64,000 nt of DNA. It comes from Phlegmacium glaucopus. Its lineage: Eukaryota; Basidiomycota; Agaricomycetes; Agaricales; Cortinariaceae. The notes below the pieces were generated by a model that saw only the letters and a list, made by a program, of their open reading frames with translations, searched no databases and was not told where the DNA came from. Positions 34,915 through 47,810 of the stretch are shown piece by piece. The position numbers were made by a program, and so were the translations under genes. How positions within the stretch are numbered: the stretch's first letter is position 1; each line of letters begins with the position of its first letter. The stretch lies in the NCBI GenBank assembly GCA_015039465.1, contig MU130366.1, positions 57,004-121,003 of the forward strand, given 5' to 3'.

Positions 34915-37164
34915 TGAAGCACGTATCACAGATTGCCTCCATGTTGAGCTGCGCCTTGGGGCTATGTACACAATTTGAAGTTCCCATTGGTATGTGATGG
35001 TGGTTATGGACGAATTCGTCTCGTGATGTTATCGCTTTTGCTGACAATTACCCATTACACAGTTTGTTATAATTTATTAGGCCGTAATTTGCATGTCATC
35101 CCAACTCATCTTAATTGTGCTTCGCCATCTTGGCACAGGACGCTCGAGATTCGATTCGACGGCAATATCCTTCAAGTTATTTTTCTTCTGTGTTTCGTAT
35201 TCATTTATCTCATCCCTCGTGACTAATTACCTGAGGCTGTCTATCCACGTTCCTCCACATTTCGCGGAAACGTTAGAACTCTGACATCTACCCTCGCTAT
35301 AATTCCCAAGGATGTCATACGGCATTAAATTGCGAACCTAGTCGTGTTGCCGTGCAGGATAGACAGACTCTGTCCCAACGAAGTTTACGAAAAGTATTTG
35401 TTTGCCACGGCTTGAGCTCGTGTCAATCGAGATTGACGCCCGTTGAAGGTTAGGATGTAAATGTTGACAGAACCGCTCTACCAGAATAGGATATTTGAAG
35501 GAATTTTATCGATTGCCGCTCCACGTGTGCCAAAGTTTTTTCTTATATGGATGGTAGATCTCGCAGTATTTGCTGTTTAGATCTATCTACCGTGAGGTTT
35601 GTCTAGAATCTTTTAAATTTCGGGTCTTGGACCTCCGTTGTCTCTCTTGCTGATTGTACCTTCTCAATTATAGCCTTGGACAGAGAAAAGGAGGAAGGTC
35701 TATTGATATAAGTTTTTCTTGCCAGGTCATGTCGGAGAGAGTGAGATTGCTATCATTCCCGAAGCAACCGGCGACGTTACGCCGTACGGAATGCCGTTAT
35801 ATGACCACTGAACTTGAATGTACGTTATTATATTCTCTCAAAAAAGACTTTAAGATTGCAATACTTACACAGATTGAACTTTCTTCGTTATTTAGGCAGA
35901 CGGACACCAATTGCGTGGGCAAAAACGCGTGGCATCGTGGGTACTGTGTGCGATCCTGGACTTTAGATTGTACACGAGATTAAAATGCCATACTGATGAC
36001 TTGTGCCCAAAATTTCTATACTGACGGATAGAGGTATGTCTCTGAATACTACCGTTCAAGTTTCATATTTTATTTTGAACCAGAACGTTCTCAATGAATA
36101 TTTTTCTTACAGGTACCCAAAGTGTTTGCTTGAGTTGCTTGGCGGCAACAGGGAAACTGGCCACACGTGGGAGTCAGGCACTATGTAACGTGCCTTGATA
36201 AGATTACACTCCTTATCACTTTATCTTTCACCAGGGTATGTTTTTATTGTACAAAATAACTAATCCTTTCCACACTGTATGTCTAAGAATCCGCATTTCC
36301 GACGCCTATCTGAAGTTCAATTACACCTTTCTTGTCCAAAACCTGAGATTTGGATATCTGCTGGGAGTGTGATAGACCTGCGGGCTGTCATCCAATTTCT
36401 GGGATAGATCGTAGTATGCTGTTCAGACATCGTCACGCTGGTAGGCAAGGGATGGGTAGGAATTAAATGCTTGTGTATTATTTGTACCAGCTGATGATAG
36501 CTGATGATAGCAGAGATAAACATCAAAGGGGATGTTAGTTTTGACCAATGTTTCCAAAGTTTGTAACTTTGATAACAGGAAGGTTTCCTGGGCTTGGAAT
36601 GGTTTCGAATGAGTCGAATGGATCACCAAAGATGTATCTTTGACATTCATGAAGGCCCAAGGTCTCTTCAGTTCCAAATTTTTACCTTTCGGTCTTGAAG
36701 GTTATCAAATTCAGCTCACCAAAACTACGGGACTGCAAGCAAAATAAAATCACAAAAAAAAAGGTACTTAACAGCTGAAGTTATATATCCCCGGACTTGA
36801 TTGACCAGGTTTTTAGTTGAACTCCTCCCTCTCTGTCGCCAACAACTTGACTTTGGCTTCAAGGTCTCCGCGGTTGCTTGGCCATAATACTTTATTATTT
36901 ATACACCCCAACCTTGGCACCTTGTCGATATAAGACTTGTGCCATGATCGCGAAAGACGCTGATCTCCCGCCAATTGCTTCTTTCTGCTTCCCCCCTCTT
37001 GAATTCAAGGCTGTTCCTGGGACAACGTGCCGCGGCTATAGTAGACTAATTTAGTAATTAGACCGGAGCGCGAGTCATCACACCACTAATCGGTCACGTG
37101 TGGCGTCTACTCTGAGCTAGCTTCTCCGACCTTCACTTGCTCCCAACCACCACCATCCTCCGCG
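34915..37164. other. Intergenic, possible small gene remnants
   Basis: About 2.2 kb with no confident gene. Near 35725 one frame reads GHVGESEIAIIPEATG and near 35900 another reads RRTPIAWAKTRGIVGT; both look protein-like and could be exons of an unrecognised or decayed gene, but I cannot join them. The final 100 bp should contain the promoter of the WD-repeat gene. Confidence 0.35.
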
Positions 37165-40100
37165 ATGGCCAGAGACCCATCCATACTCACATCACATCAG
37201 CCCACTGCCATTGCACCGGCGAATGTTCAAATCGCACATATGTATGTTTCATCATCATCATTATGACAAATGATTTGACCCCAATATCATCCTTAGTCAA
37301 CTAAGAGATCTTATAATTTGTCCTCGAGAACGTGGAACTGTCAACTATGTACAATCCAGGGCCATCGTAGAACAGAACATTAACATCTCTAACGCAGTGA
37401 GTTCTCCTATCTATCTAGTAGACCACTACTCTGATCATTTGCAGCCAACGCGAACACTTTCTCAACTCTATTTTACACCCAACTCACTCACTCATCTCCC
37501 GGTAGGCGTGAATGATACACTTATAGCAGCAGGCGGTCAAGAATCCGAGATCCATTTATCTCTGCACACGCCATCATCTTCCCGGTCTAACCGAACCCGA
37601 CAAGTTTGGGAATTTGCTGATCAGTTGGGTGGTTCAATCAACAACTCGGTTTTGCTCACTTCTTTGAGCTTAACCAGGGCGAACGAGAGTAGCGTTGAGC
37701 CAAGAGTTGGCATCAGCAACAATGATGGATCCGTCAAGCTTTACAATATTCCGATGAGAATTCAAAACAGTAGGAGAAAGTTGCCCGAGGTAGGTAAAAT
37801 TAAACATGATGTTCCCATTAATCATTGTAGGTGTTTTTGCTTCTGATTATATTCCCATCCTCACGCCTCATCTCTACAGCCTCAATATCCCCTGATGGCC
37901 GCACTCTCCTCTGCGTGGGCGATTCCAACATGGTTTACTTCCACCATATAACCGGTGGTGCACAAGTCACCTTCTCCCCAATAACCACCCTTTCCATCCC
38001 CCCTCCCGACCCATCTCCGGGAAGCTACCTAACCTCCTCTCTTGCTGCATCTTTCTCGACAGCATTTTCTTCCGACGGCTCAAAATTTGCTGTAGCTTCT
38101 CAGGAAGGAGTGGTGGCTGTGTGGGACGTCAGGAGCACGTTGAAGCCGATCAAAGTTTTTCAGACGGATAAGACCAGGGTTCCCGGAGGGAGCTCGGGTG
38201 GGTTTGTGGGAAATGGAGGGGCTACAGGATGGTTGTCCGATGATCCATGGGAATGGACGAGAGGTAACAAAGCACCAGGATGGTGTGTAAGGAACGTCAA
38301 ATTTAATGGAGGAGAAGGAGCAAGGTTGGGGAAGGAGATTATGGCTTTCACAGAGGTCAGTTAGTCTGTTTCAGGTTCCGAACATCTTTATGAAATCGGT
38401 CTTCATTTACAGCATACGTCATTCATACATATTGTTGATGCACGGACATTCGAGGTGGATGAAACGATACGAGTACCTACCATTCACAAAATGACGCATT
38501 CTTCTCCTCTTCTTTCGCCAACATCTCCTGCTTCACCTCCACCTGATGCTCCAACATCCTCTCGGGTTCGGCCAATTCAATTATCAAGACGAGGTCGGAT
38601 GTCGACTGGTGGAAGGGCGCCTAGGCGACCATCGACATTGGAAAATGATACAGGCATGAATCAAAATTATATGTTGACAGTGCCGCCCACAAGCAGCATT
38701 AGACATTCTGTTTCTGGATCACCTTCCCCATCTACAAGTACATCTCTATCTGGAGAAACGCGGACAGGAGCGGCTACGGTTGCATCTGATTCCGAGAATC
38801 CTTTGGAACACTTGATAACAACATTGAGGCGGAGGCCCACTTCAGTTCTGGCTCCTGGAGGACACTTGAGACCTAATAGCGTTGACAACACCACCTCACC
38901 TGCTTCACCGTCACCACCTGTCTCTGACTTTCAACTCCATGCTCAACATTCACAACCACATTCGTCATCATCCACCTCCAATTCCGTCGTCCAGGCACTC
39001 GGAGATGCCTTCCGTGTCCCCATCTCTGGATATTCAGCCCCTGCTAGTATTGGTGATTCGACATGGCGGACATTAGGCTTCCATGGCAATACTGCTGGCG
39101 GCGGTCAAGGCGGCACTAGCAGGAACACCGGTTCCGGGTCTGGTACAGGAGGACAAAGAGGAATTATACTGGGTAGTGCTGCACCACCAACAAGCCCACA
39201 ACAAGATGACGAGATTTGGACCGGTGATTGGTCTCAGTCCTTAGGAGTTTTGACACCTGGGGACCATGATATGGACCCTATCTATCTCGATGACCATCAG
39301 CACGATCGCGAACGCCGTGAAGATGCAGACGATGGCGAAGAGGAAGGAGAAAGAGGTATTCTTGTCATCCCGTCCCTTGGAGATCGAGCCGTGGAGAATG
39401 ATGTGCATGCACTTTTGGAAGTACATGGAATTGCTTCTCGGTTGTCGAATGAGAATGGGAGTTCTGAGGATGACTTCGTGGAGAGGACAGCGGGGTCAGG
39501 ACAACGGCCGAGACCGAGAAGGATGAGGCTACCGTCCTATGGGTTCTTGGAAGAGGAGGAAAGGGAGCGTGGCAATGAAACTATTCGGGATGGAGGCGAC
39601 CTTGATGCTGATGGGGAGGTTGATGCCGATGTGGACGATATGAACACAGGATCAAGCCATGGAGATTATGAATATTACCTTGGAGGGTCATCTCACAGGA
39701 CGAGGAGGAGATTGATTAGACAAGGCTTGGGTTATGCTGAACATGGCTTTGGAGTTGAGGAAGAAGAGGAGCAGGGAATGGACGATAGGATGGATGTGGA
39801 TATGGATACGGATATTGGTGGCGGTGTGGAAGAGGACTGCGAAAGTGAAGAAAGTGAAGATGAAGATGGAAACTCGACAAGGACGAGGAATGTCATACGT
39901 CAATCACCTCCTGCTAGTCCAATGTACTCATCTATTTCTTCGCGACGGTATGGTACCAGTCCCACTTCTACTTCCACTGCTGTTGCCAGCACTAGCACTG
40001 GTTCAACCGCTGCATCCCAGCAATCATCCATAGCCTTTCCCAAAATCAACACTCAGAGTGGACAAAATCAAACCCAGAACCCTGCGCATAACTACGGCTA

Positions 40101-40308
40101 TGGTTCCCTTTATGGGTATTATGATGATTTGGATTTGGCTGGGTTATGTTTTGATCCTTCTGGAGAGAAAATGTATGTTGCTGGGATGGGTCTTACTGCC
40201 GGTGGAGGGAATGGTGGAACGAATGGTGTGGCTGCAGGGGCAGTTGTTGAGTGGGGTGTTAGAGGCGCTGAGAAGAGGTGGTGGGTTGAGGAAAAGGGAT
40301 GGAAGTGA
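37165..40308 (+). CDS. WD-repeat protein of a conserved fungal family
   Basis: Five exons (37165-37241, 37297-37396, 37445-37826, 37880-38355, 38413-40308) join in phase to 976 residues. The N-terminal third holds WD40-like blades: AAGGQESEIHLSL, NNDGSVKLYNIP, SISPDGRTLLCVGDSN and FAVASQEGVVAVWDVRS. DDPWEWTRGNKAPGWCVRNVKF followed by HTSFIHIVDARTFEVDETIRVP matches a fungal family that I believe is annotated as DUF2415. A long acidic, Ser-rich, low-complexity region fills about 365-890, and a last blade (LDLAGLCFDPSGEKMYVAG) closes the propeller before WGVRGAEKRWW. A scaffold role is likely, but the function is unknown. Confidence 0.85.
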
Positions 40309-41340
40309 GGGGTTTTGGTACCCCTTTGCGCTCTTTGTTTCCTCTCTTTCTCTACCTTCTGTCTCCATGGTATTCCCGTGTTCTTCAGGTCCTTCATCCT
40401 TCTGATCACCATCCATCAATTGCCTACTCAAGTCTCTTTGTTTGGTCCGCCGTTGTTACCGTCACTCACCTCCCCATCGTAGGCTTTCCTTGGCCTCCCT
40501 CCTGGGTCATTTTTCTTTCTGGTGTTACAAGCAAACTATTTATCTCCCCACATGCATACGTGGGAACGAAACACACGCCATTCTCCGGAAATTTTGCACT
40601 GTCTATCTTTTTCGTTCACGAAGTCAACATCCATCGATATCGTTTTTTGGGCCTTCCTATCATCTCTACTGAAGCACTACTAGTCCTTATCACTGGTCAC
40701 TCCTCCGCCAGCATACGTTGATGTTTCTTTCGGCTTCTTTCTCTCTCTCCCTCTCTCTTTTCTTTTTTGCATCTTGCTGCTGTACCATCGATTCAACGTC
40801 TGTCCCCTGCTGTCCTCATTGCAAATGTACAATAACAGAAAAACTCACTACTCATCAAATTCATTCACTTGATTTTTTCAGGAGGATTGGTCTCATTATG
40901 ACCGTTATCTCTCTCTGCCAGTATCCTATGTATCCCATAAATCTCTGTAGTTTTGTTTACTTTGTGTGTATGCAAATCGTTGGGGCCTTTCTTTTCTTTG
41001 ACGACTTTATTCGAGTTGTGGGAGCCTCACCGTTGGGTGTAAGTATGTCCGACAAAGCGACAGGACTCAAGCGACGCCTTCTGATAAACTTTGCAGTATC
41101 CATCTTATTCACCGCTGAGTTAATTCATCCGAGTTGTCCCATCAGCTTGGATTGATACACTCGACCAAAAGCACGCTGGTGTTGACTCGGCGTCGGCTTA
41201 GATCAACAATATGATAACTATAAAATCGGGAATAAGATGTTAGGCTCAAAGTAACGAAAGATCGGGTTTCTGATGCAGCAGGCATGGTGACAGAAGTGCC
41301 AGCACAGCCACGCGTCCTCCAGCCGCACTTTCCATTTATA
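40309..41340. other. Intergenic, pyrimidine-rich, no gene
   Basis: It contains CT-rich tracts (for example 40735-40770) and hydrophobic open frames that are composition effects. It likely includes the 3' untranslated region of the WD-repeat gene. Confidence 0.4.
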
Positions 41341-41352
41341 GAAATCATCCAA

Positions 41353-41365
41353 TTCTCGAAACTTC
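41353..41365 (+). promoter_or_regulatory. Heat-shock element, Hsp20 copy 1
   Basis: TTCtcGAAacTTC is a perfect three-unit nTTCnnGAAnnTTC element for trimeric heat-shock factor, about 195 bp before the start codon. Confidence 0.85.
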
Positions 41366-41413
41366 CACAACGCACGCGTACTCGCCCGACCTACCTCGGG
41401 CGAGTATTACGCG

Positions 41414-41428
41414 TCTAGCTGCGCTAGA
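41414..41428. promoter_or_regulatory. Palindrome TCTAGC-N3-GCTAGA, copy 1
   Basis: A perfect 6+3+6 inverted repeat lies between the heat-shock element and the TATA box. It is preserved in the second Hsp20 promoter although its three spacer bases differ, which suggests a protein-binding site. Confidence 0.5.
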
Positions 41429-41451
41429 TGTGTAATCCTTCTTTTGAAAGG

Positions 41452-41457
41452 TATAAA
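41452..41457 (+). promoter_or_regulatory. TATA box, Hsp20 copy 1
   Basis: TATAAA about 90 bp before the ATG, in the same position as in copy 2. Confidence 0.75.
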
Positions 41458-41547
41458 TTCTCCAATCGTTGAAGCTCCTCATTCACCAACATTCACAAAA
41501 CACAGGCAACAATTCGAGTTACCCACCTCATATCGACTGCTACTACA

Positions 41548-42116
41548 ATGTCTAGCTACATATTTTACGAGCCATTCTACTTTGAAGTCAACAGTCTGTT
41601 GAACGACCCCTCGCTCTTGCAGCAGGGTAAAGCAGCTCGTAGCGGCACGAACAGATCTTTCAAACCGAGGTAAGGCACATATCCATATCAAACAATTTAC
41701 TTGAATCTAAACACCGAGTATAGACTGGATCTGCATGAAGACAAAGAGAATAACATTGTAACAGCAACCCTCGAGTTACCCGGAGTCTCAAAGGACGATG
41801 TTCAGCTCAACTTCCAGAACGGAAAATTGACCGTTTCTGCTGAGATCAAGAAGTCTGAAGAACATGCAGACGACGGTTATGCCTTGCGTGAACGCCTTCA
41901 TGGAAAGTTCATGCGCACACTTCAGCTCCCACAAGGTGTGCAGGTATGCGGTTGTTTTCTAAATCTGCAGTAATGAATGTTCATTGTTGACTGAAATCTA
42001 TGAATTCATAGGGTGAACAGATTAAAGCTACCATGGAAAATGGACTTTTGACTGTCACCTTCCCCAAGACCTTGCCTGAACTCGCACCAAAGAAGATCGT
42101 CGTATCACAACTGTAA
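41548..42116 (+). CDS. Small heat-shock protein Hsp20, copy 1
   Basis: Three exons (41548-41669, 41724-41943, 42012-42116) encode 148 residues. The alpha-crystallin domain covers about 42-140, with LDLHEDKENNIV, ATLELPGVSKDDVQL, NGKLTVSAE and the closing MENGLLTVTFPK. A C-terminal KKIVVS supplies the IxV-type anchoring motif. Small Hsps hold unfolding proteins in a refoldable state without ATP. The first intron still reads open in one frame, but splicing gives the conserved R-LDLHED junction. The paralogue at 43077 shares the whole structure. Confidence 0.95.
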
Positions 42117-42852
42117 AAAGGGTGACGACTCGGACTTCATTCCTAGTGTTGTATTTGTATTCGCAACTCCAGAACCTTGTAGATATACATCATTTAATCC
42201 TCTTATACTGCTACATATGCACAATCAGGCTTTCGATACAATTTTTGGCGTATAGCATAATACAATTTTCTAGTGCATCTGTACAAAAAGTGTAGTTCAA
42301 AGATGGCCAGAGTTAGCACCCAGAATCTAAAAGATTCCCCAAACCTCATCATAAGAAGCAGTCCAAATCTCTCTTGCTTTCAATGGAACCTTTAGCAGTG
42401 AAAGTTGTTGAACTTGTGACCATTTTACTAACACTTGAAGACGTGAAGATTCATATTCAAGATTAGGTTCATTTTTGGAGAATAAAATTCTACATCGTTA
42501 GGCGGGAGAAATTACGATGCAAGCGGTTTCAAATTCTGGTCCGAGTCGTCAGAAGACAATCTAGCTGAGTCTAGACCCGGTCAGATAACTTGAAATAACT
42601 GCCATACGACTGATGCTAGTACTTTTTCAATTACTTGAGCATTCCTCTCAATTGCGCGGTTATCTTTCAATGTGTAATGTACGTCTTAATTGCACTTGTT
42701 TTAGTAAGGCTTGTTTTGACTAAGCATTTCTCGTCAGATCCAGCAAATGCTAGTCTCCCGTAGTCAGACAAGATTCGTAGTCTTTTTTTATTTGTACTGT
42801 CGACTTACTAAGCAAAGGCGAGCCACACTTTCCATTTATGGAAACCATCCCA
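42117..42852. other. Spacer between Hsp20 paralogues
   Basis: No gene is seen. It carries the 3' untranslated region of copy 1 and the upstream part of the copy 2 promoter. Confidence 0.45.
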
Positions 42853-42865
42853 TTCTGGAACTTTC
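42853..42865 (+). promoter_or_regulatory. Heat-shock element, Hsp20 copy 2
   Basis: TTCtgGAActTTC, a perfect three-unit element in the position equivalent to copy 1. Confidence 0.85.
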
Positions 42866-42919
42866 CTCAACGTACTCGTACTATCCCGACCAGATGAGAA
42901 CTTGGGCGAGCATTACACA

Positions 42920-42934
42920 TCTAGCACAGCTAGA
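42920..42934. promoter_or_regulatory. Palindrome TCTAGC-N3-GCTAGA, copy 2
   Basis: It has the same half-sites as in copy 1 with spacer ACA instead of TGC, again between the heat-shock element and the TATA box. Confidence 0.5.
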
Positions 42935-42958
42935 TATGTAAGCCTCTTTTCTGAAAGG

Positions 42959-42964
42959 TATAAA
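42959..42964 (+). promoter_or_regulatory. TATA box, Hsp20 copy 2
   Basis: TATAAA about 113 bp before the ATG. Confidence 0.75.
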
Positions 42965-43076
42965 TGCTCCAATCATCGAAGCTTCTCATTCACCAACATT
43001 CACAAAAACACAGGCAACAGTTCGAATCACAACTTCATATCCCACTCATCACACTACTACTACTACTACCACTACA

Positions 43077-43639
43077 ATGTCTAACTGCATCTTTTACGAG
43101 CCATTCTACTTTGAATTCGAGCGTCTCTTGAACGACCCCTCGCTCTTGGAGCAGCAGGGTAAAGCAACTCGCAGCGGCACAATCAGATCTTTCAGACCGA
43201 GGTCAGGCGCAATATCCATATCAAACAATTTACTTGAATCTAAACACCGAGTATAGACTGGATCTGCATGAAGACAAAGAAAAGAACATTGTAACAGCAA
43301 CCTTCGAGTTACCCGGAGTCTCAAAGGACGACGTCCAACTCAACTTCCAGAACGGAAAATTAACCGTTTCTGCTGAGACTAAGAAGTCGTCTGAACAACA
43401 TGCCGAGAGTGGTTATACCTTACGTGAGCACCTCCATGGCAAGTTCTCGCGTACCATTCAGCTCCCACAAGGTGTACAGGTATGCGATTCATATACTGTA
43501 ATGAATGTCGACTGAAGTCTTATGATTACCACAGGATGAACAGATTAAAGCTACCATGGAAAATGGACTTTTGACTGTCACTTTCCCCAGCACCTTGCCT
43601 GAACTCGCACCAAAGAAGATCGTTGTATCACACCCATAA
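43077..43639 (+). CDS. Small heat-shock protein Hsp20, copy 2
   Basis: Three exons (43077-43201, 43257-43479, 43535-43639) encode 150 residues, very similar to copy 1 along their whole length, including introns, promoter and 5' untranslated region. Differences include LEQQGKATRSG near residue 25 and KKSSEQHAESGYT in the crystallin domain, each with one extra residue. The ATG follows a run of ACTACT repeats. A tandem duplication of about 1.5 kb is the simplest origin. Confidence 0.95.
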
Positions 43640-44290
43640 AGAAAGGGTTACGCGTTACGGCTCGGACTTCAAGCCTTCATTCAACCTTTATTTTAGTATT
43701 GTAACTTACATTCGCAACTTTAACAACCTTGTAGCAATATGTATCATTTTTCTTTTCTTTTCTATAATCACGCGCTTTGATATAATTTGGACGCCGGCGT
43801 ACCGGAACGATAATACGGTTTAGCTTCCCCCTTCCTATGTGTAAATATAATGCGATGATGGTCTTGAATGACTTCTAACGCACAAGGAGAAAATATATAC
43901 AATCATGATCTATGCCATTTACGGGACCTTCAAGGTCAAATTATTCTCAACGGCTTCTGCAATGTAATGGATTCCAGCTCTGTGCTGCCAAGCCAACTTG
44001 AGGTTGAACATTGAGTCGACCTACATAGGTATTACCACCCTTAGCTGATTCAAGACTATGTAAGAGCGCTCAGGGTGAACGACGGCAACTCTTAACTAAT
44101 TTTTTATATCCCATAGCGCTACTCGTCTCCCGACCTGAGATGCGGGAATTTGCATACTAGGTACCTACTAGTACTGCATATATTAATCTGTATCTATACA
44201 GCAGGAAGGCAAAGTGATTTTCCCCAGGTACGGCGAGAGCTAACGTTGAATGCGGATTTTCCCAAGGACTACTATCTATGATGTGAGGAT
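43640..44290. other. Intergenic, no gene seen
   Basis: It lies between the convergent 3' ends of Hsp20 copy 2 and the ZNFX1-like copy A. No repeat or domain is recognised. Confidence 0.45.
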
Positions 44291-47200
44291 TCAACGCTCA
44301 ACGTTCAACCTTCGAGCCAATCTGTCGAATTCATCGGAACGGGCAGTCGGAGTATGTCCCGACCATCCAATAACACCACCACATTCTGGACACGTGCTCC
44401 GCTGCATGGCGCCACCACACTTGAAAGCCATCGTAAGTAGATCATCAAAAAGATTATAAGGCTCGGATCCTCACCTCTTTGATTAGCAAAGCGTGCCCGT
44501 TGATACATTGATAGAAGTGACCAGCGCGTGCTAAAAAGACCGTCATCATCCCTTAGATTCAGAAGCGTGCAGGTTCAATATACCGAAATTCATGGAACGA
44601 CGGATAGTTTGCATCTGCTCGTCTAGTGAGACGTGGTCGTAGCAAGTATCTATCTTTATCGATCGCTTCATCACCATCCACTCACTGACGATAATTTCAG
44701 CGGTCGAGGTGAAGTTATCTTCGACCCATACGCGTTCCTCTTGAGGAGACCGGATTTCTTTCCGTGAAAAGTAGGCGTTTTCGGTGTCCCTCATCTGTAC
44801 AATCGCCTCAGCCCCACGTTTGTTCACCATCGCCAGCAAGGTCTCACGGTGGTCCCTGGTCGTCTCGTAGTGTCGACATATCGATAAGTTGAAACGGAAA
44901 ACCTCTAGATCGATACGCATTCGGAGTAACATTGTCTTCACGACTTGTCGATGAGATCCGGAATCCCTCGCGATATCATATGCCTTCTCCGCATCCCGGA
45001 CACAAGTTTGGAGGAGGAAGTCGATATAAATCACCCATCGCTGGAGGTGGAAAGCTGAGTAGCCCAGGCTGTTGCTCAATTTGCGCATCCAGGTTTGAGC
45101 GAGACCAACCAAAGTCAATCGTATTTGCAATGTGACCCAGAACGCTTCAACGAGGAAACGCCGATCAGCGAGAGGCCGAGGCTGGCCAATGTAAAATCTC
45201 GCCATCCTCATAGCATATCCCTGAGGGTTTCTGGGTAGGTTGGCGAGATTCCCGAGTCTAGCCTGGATTTCGCGCTCAAAGAGTAAGAACGACGCCTCCC
45301 ATGCCTGGGTGTGGGTGTATTGACACTCTGTAATCTTGACGATATCGTTGTAAACATCGAACAGTTGATGAGTGGCCCTTTGCCAGATTGAGAGGACCTT
45401 AGAGTCCATGAAATGAAGAGCAGAATTAGATGCCTGGATATCTCGTTCCGGCGCAGGGCTTTTGCCAGTTTCCAGAAGCTCGTTCCGTGAGGTCGTCAGT
45501 TTCGCTAAATGTGGTAAATCATCCGGATCAGGAATCGTGATCGTAGCTGCCTCTGCAACCAGCAAGGCTTTCAAGGTACCTTCATTTATAGTTCGAAGAA
45601 CCCGTCGCCCTTTGTCAAGTGACTGAAACATGTAGGTTGCGATATTCTGTTCTAAAATATCCAAATTAGCCCTCTTGACGATTCGACTATAACGAGGGCA
45701 TGTGATGGGCGAACGGCAGGTTGGGCAGGTGGGAGGCTTGATGAAGCCTACAGGTGCGAGCAGGCCCGTCCAATTCATATTTTTCTCATCTCGAAAGTAG
45801 AAGTCCGTCATGCCTGTGAGTCCATCGAGGGCTGCCACAGTGAAGACATGGCGGCAGGCAGGGATTGTGATGATCATTTCGTGGGTGTCGCCTGATTCTG
45901 GCAAAACGTCCTCCAATGATTGTTGAAGGATTAAATCGACAACCTGACTCTTCTGGTCGGCGAATGCGCATTCATGACAGAATTGGATATTGCAATCCTC
46001 CCCGCACACTAGATTTCTATTAGACTAGATACTATCGTCTCTCCGCTAAATTACGCACTAGATGGGCATACGTGGCCACACTTCAGAGGTTTCTTGCACG
46101 GTTTATCGCACGGCAATCGCACACATATCTATATAATTCGAATTAATGACAGAAAGGAGTTTTAAATACCGCTTAGACTGACTAAGCCACATGGGACAGG
46201 ACAAGAGTAGTGGTCACAGTTCCTGAAATGAAATGAAAAATGAAACAACGTCGTTATCTATAGTGAAAAACCGATACTCACCATCCACAAGGTTCCTGAC
46301 AAGGGCTGTCGTGCCAAGGTCCATTTGGACCAAAATGATCAGCAATATCTGCTACCGCGTTCCACTTTTGCTCCAAATCTGACTTGATGATATACCTGGG
46401 CTCGTCACGTTCGACGATGTTAACGAGGCATTCGATCCTTTCTTGGATGGTGTCAATGACATGCTCACGCACAGAAGGGGGAACGTTGCTGAAAGGATTG
46501 TCGAATAACGGAGGAGTTGCCTCGACCCCTGTACGCCAATCCCGGAACCAACGATAGAGATCGTTGACCAATGGACCTAGGCGTGGATAAGTGGCCACCG
46601 CATTTTCGAAACGAACAAGAATCCTAGTTATCGTTGTAGGAATGTAGATTTCCAGTGGGTGTACGAACGCACCCATGCAATAATGTAGTAATTGATATGA
46701 AGATTTTAATGTCGATGGACTTGTAGGGTGAGCTCGACCTCGTGTCCCTGAAGGAACGTGCTTTGATTGCTGCATCCATGCACTCCTTAATTATGTCGGC
46801 GAATTTTTCAAAGTTTTGAAGAACAACTGAGAATATGTGGCTAGCTAGTTGTTAGCAAGGGGGTGTCGGAAGAAGGCGAGAAGTACATACTTTGTGTGGG
46901 TGCTCATTGTGCTCTTGATAACAAACTCTGAGGACAGGTACTGCGAGAGAAGTTAGACCCAGGGCCAATACTCAAACAGATCAACCTCACCCGCAACAAT
47001 TGCAATATCCCTCGTTGGAAAGATAGGATCTCTTTACTCAACCCAGCACAGATGGAGATTTGGGGCCAGTTGATAATTTCGACGATACGGAGACTTCCAT
47101 TTGCCTGAGTAATCGATGTTAAGAACCACTTGGAAACAACGAAAAGAGTAGCTTACTGAGGCTACGGAAGCCAGAAGTAGCTAGGGAACAAAAACATAAG

Positions 47201-47810
47201 CCTAAGAGCGGGTATAACTAGCGATGCTTACCTGCTCTTCTTCTTGTGTCTGATTGGGAATAAGTAAACAACACTATATCAGATCAGTCGAGAGATTCAC
47301 AGACCCATAAGGCGCTGTTACAATTGGCACTGATCAATGGCACCAGAAAGGCATACACCTCGTAGGAGTTCTTGAAACGGAAAGTATCCAAGAGGAACCT
47401 CTTGAAACGAATGTGAGCATCCGTCGGTGTCAGAAACTTCGTTGACAACTCAAAGAGACTATCTGTTGAGATCCCACTGATCTTCTCCAAACCTTGCTCA
47501 GTCAAAACTGGAATGATAGCGTCGCTGCCTGGTAGATTGAGTTGCGCGCGTTGTGGTTTGGTCTCTGGGCCATCGTGGTCGCACCAGACATGTTTGTATT
47601 TATGATTGAATCGATAAACGCCGTTCAGGAGGGGAGAGGACGCTTCTGGAACGTTTGATTGGTTTGGAAGCTGGATCCTTGGGGGGGTTGGGACGCTGGT
47701 AGCAGGGCCAAGAGACCATCCCGCTGGTGTACGAGCTGAATGAGAGAATTGCATTTGTTGCCAAAGCAGTACTAATCAGCTTGGTATAGACGACAACGCG
47801 GTTGGGTCAT
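44291..47810 (-). pseudogene. ZNFX1-like gene, copy A, helicase deleted
   Basis: This is a paralogue of copy B. The 5' end corresponds to the CCCH region, but an in-frame TAG and a frame change lie in the first finger (47810-47750), and the second finger is eroded. The segment 46775-46310 matches the region before the helicase (ATYPRLGPLVNDLYRWF). There the sequence jumps at about 46305 directly to the last NFX1 finger (CQEPCGW), so the whole SF1 helicase and most NFX1 fingers, some 4.8 kb in copy B, are gone. The C-terminal part is open: a long exon from 46009 (487 codons in all) with RING-like CPTCRSPITCPRY, then RZ-type residues GHFYQCINGH and CGGAMQRSTCPECG. A helicase-free RING/RZ product might still be made. 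Confidence 0.75.

Noticed and set aside
40299..40721. Hydrophobic open frame after the WD-repeat gene
   Set aside because: It overlaps the 3' end of that gene in a pyrimidine-rich stretch and has no ATG context, splice support or domain.
41701..41723. Extension NLNTEYR before the Hsp20 crystallin domain
   Set aside because: It lies in an intron with a GTAAGG donor and TATAG acceptor; splicing restores the conserved junction in both paralogues.
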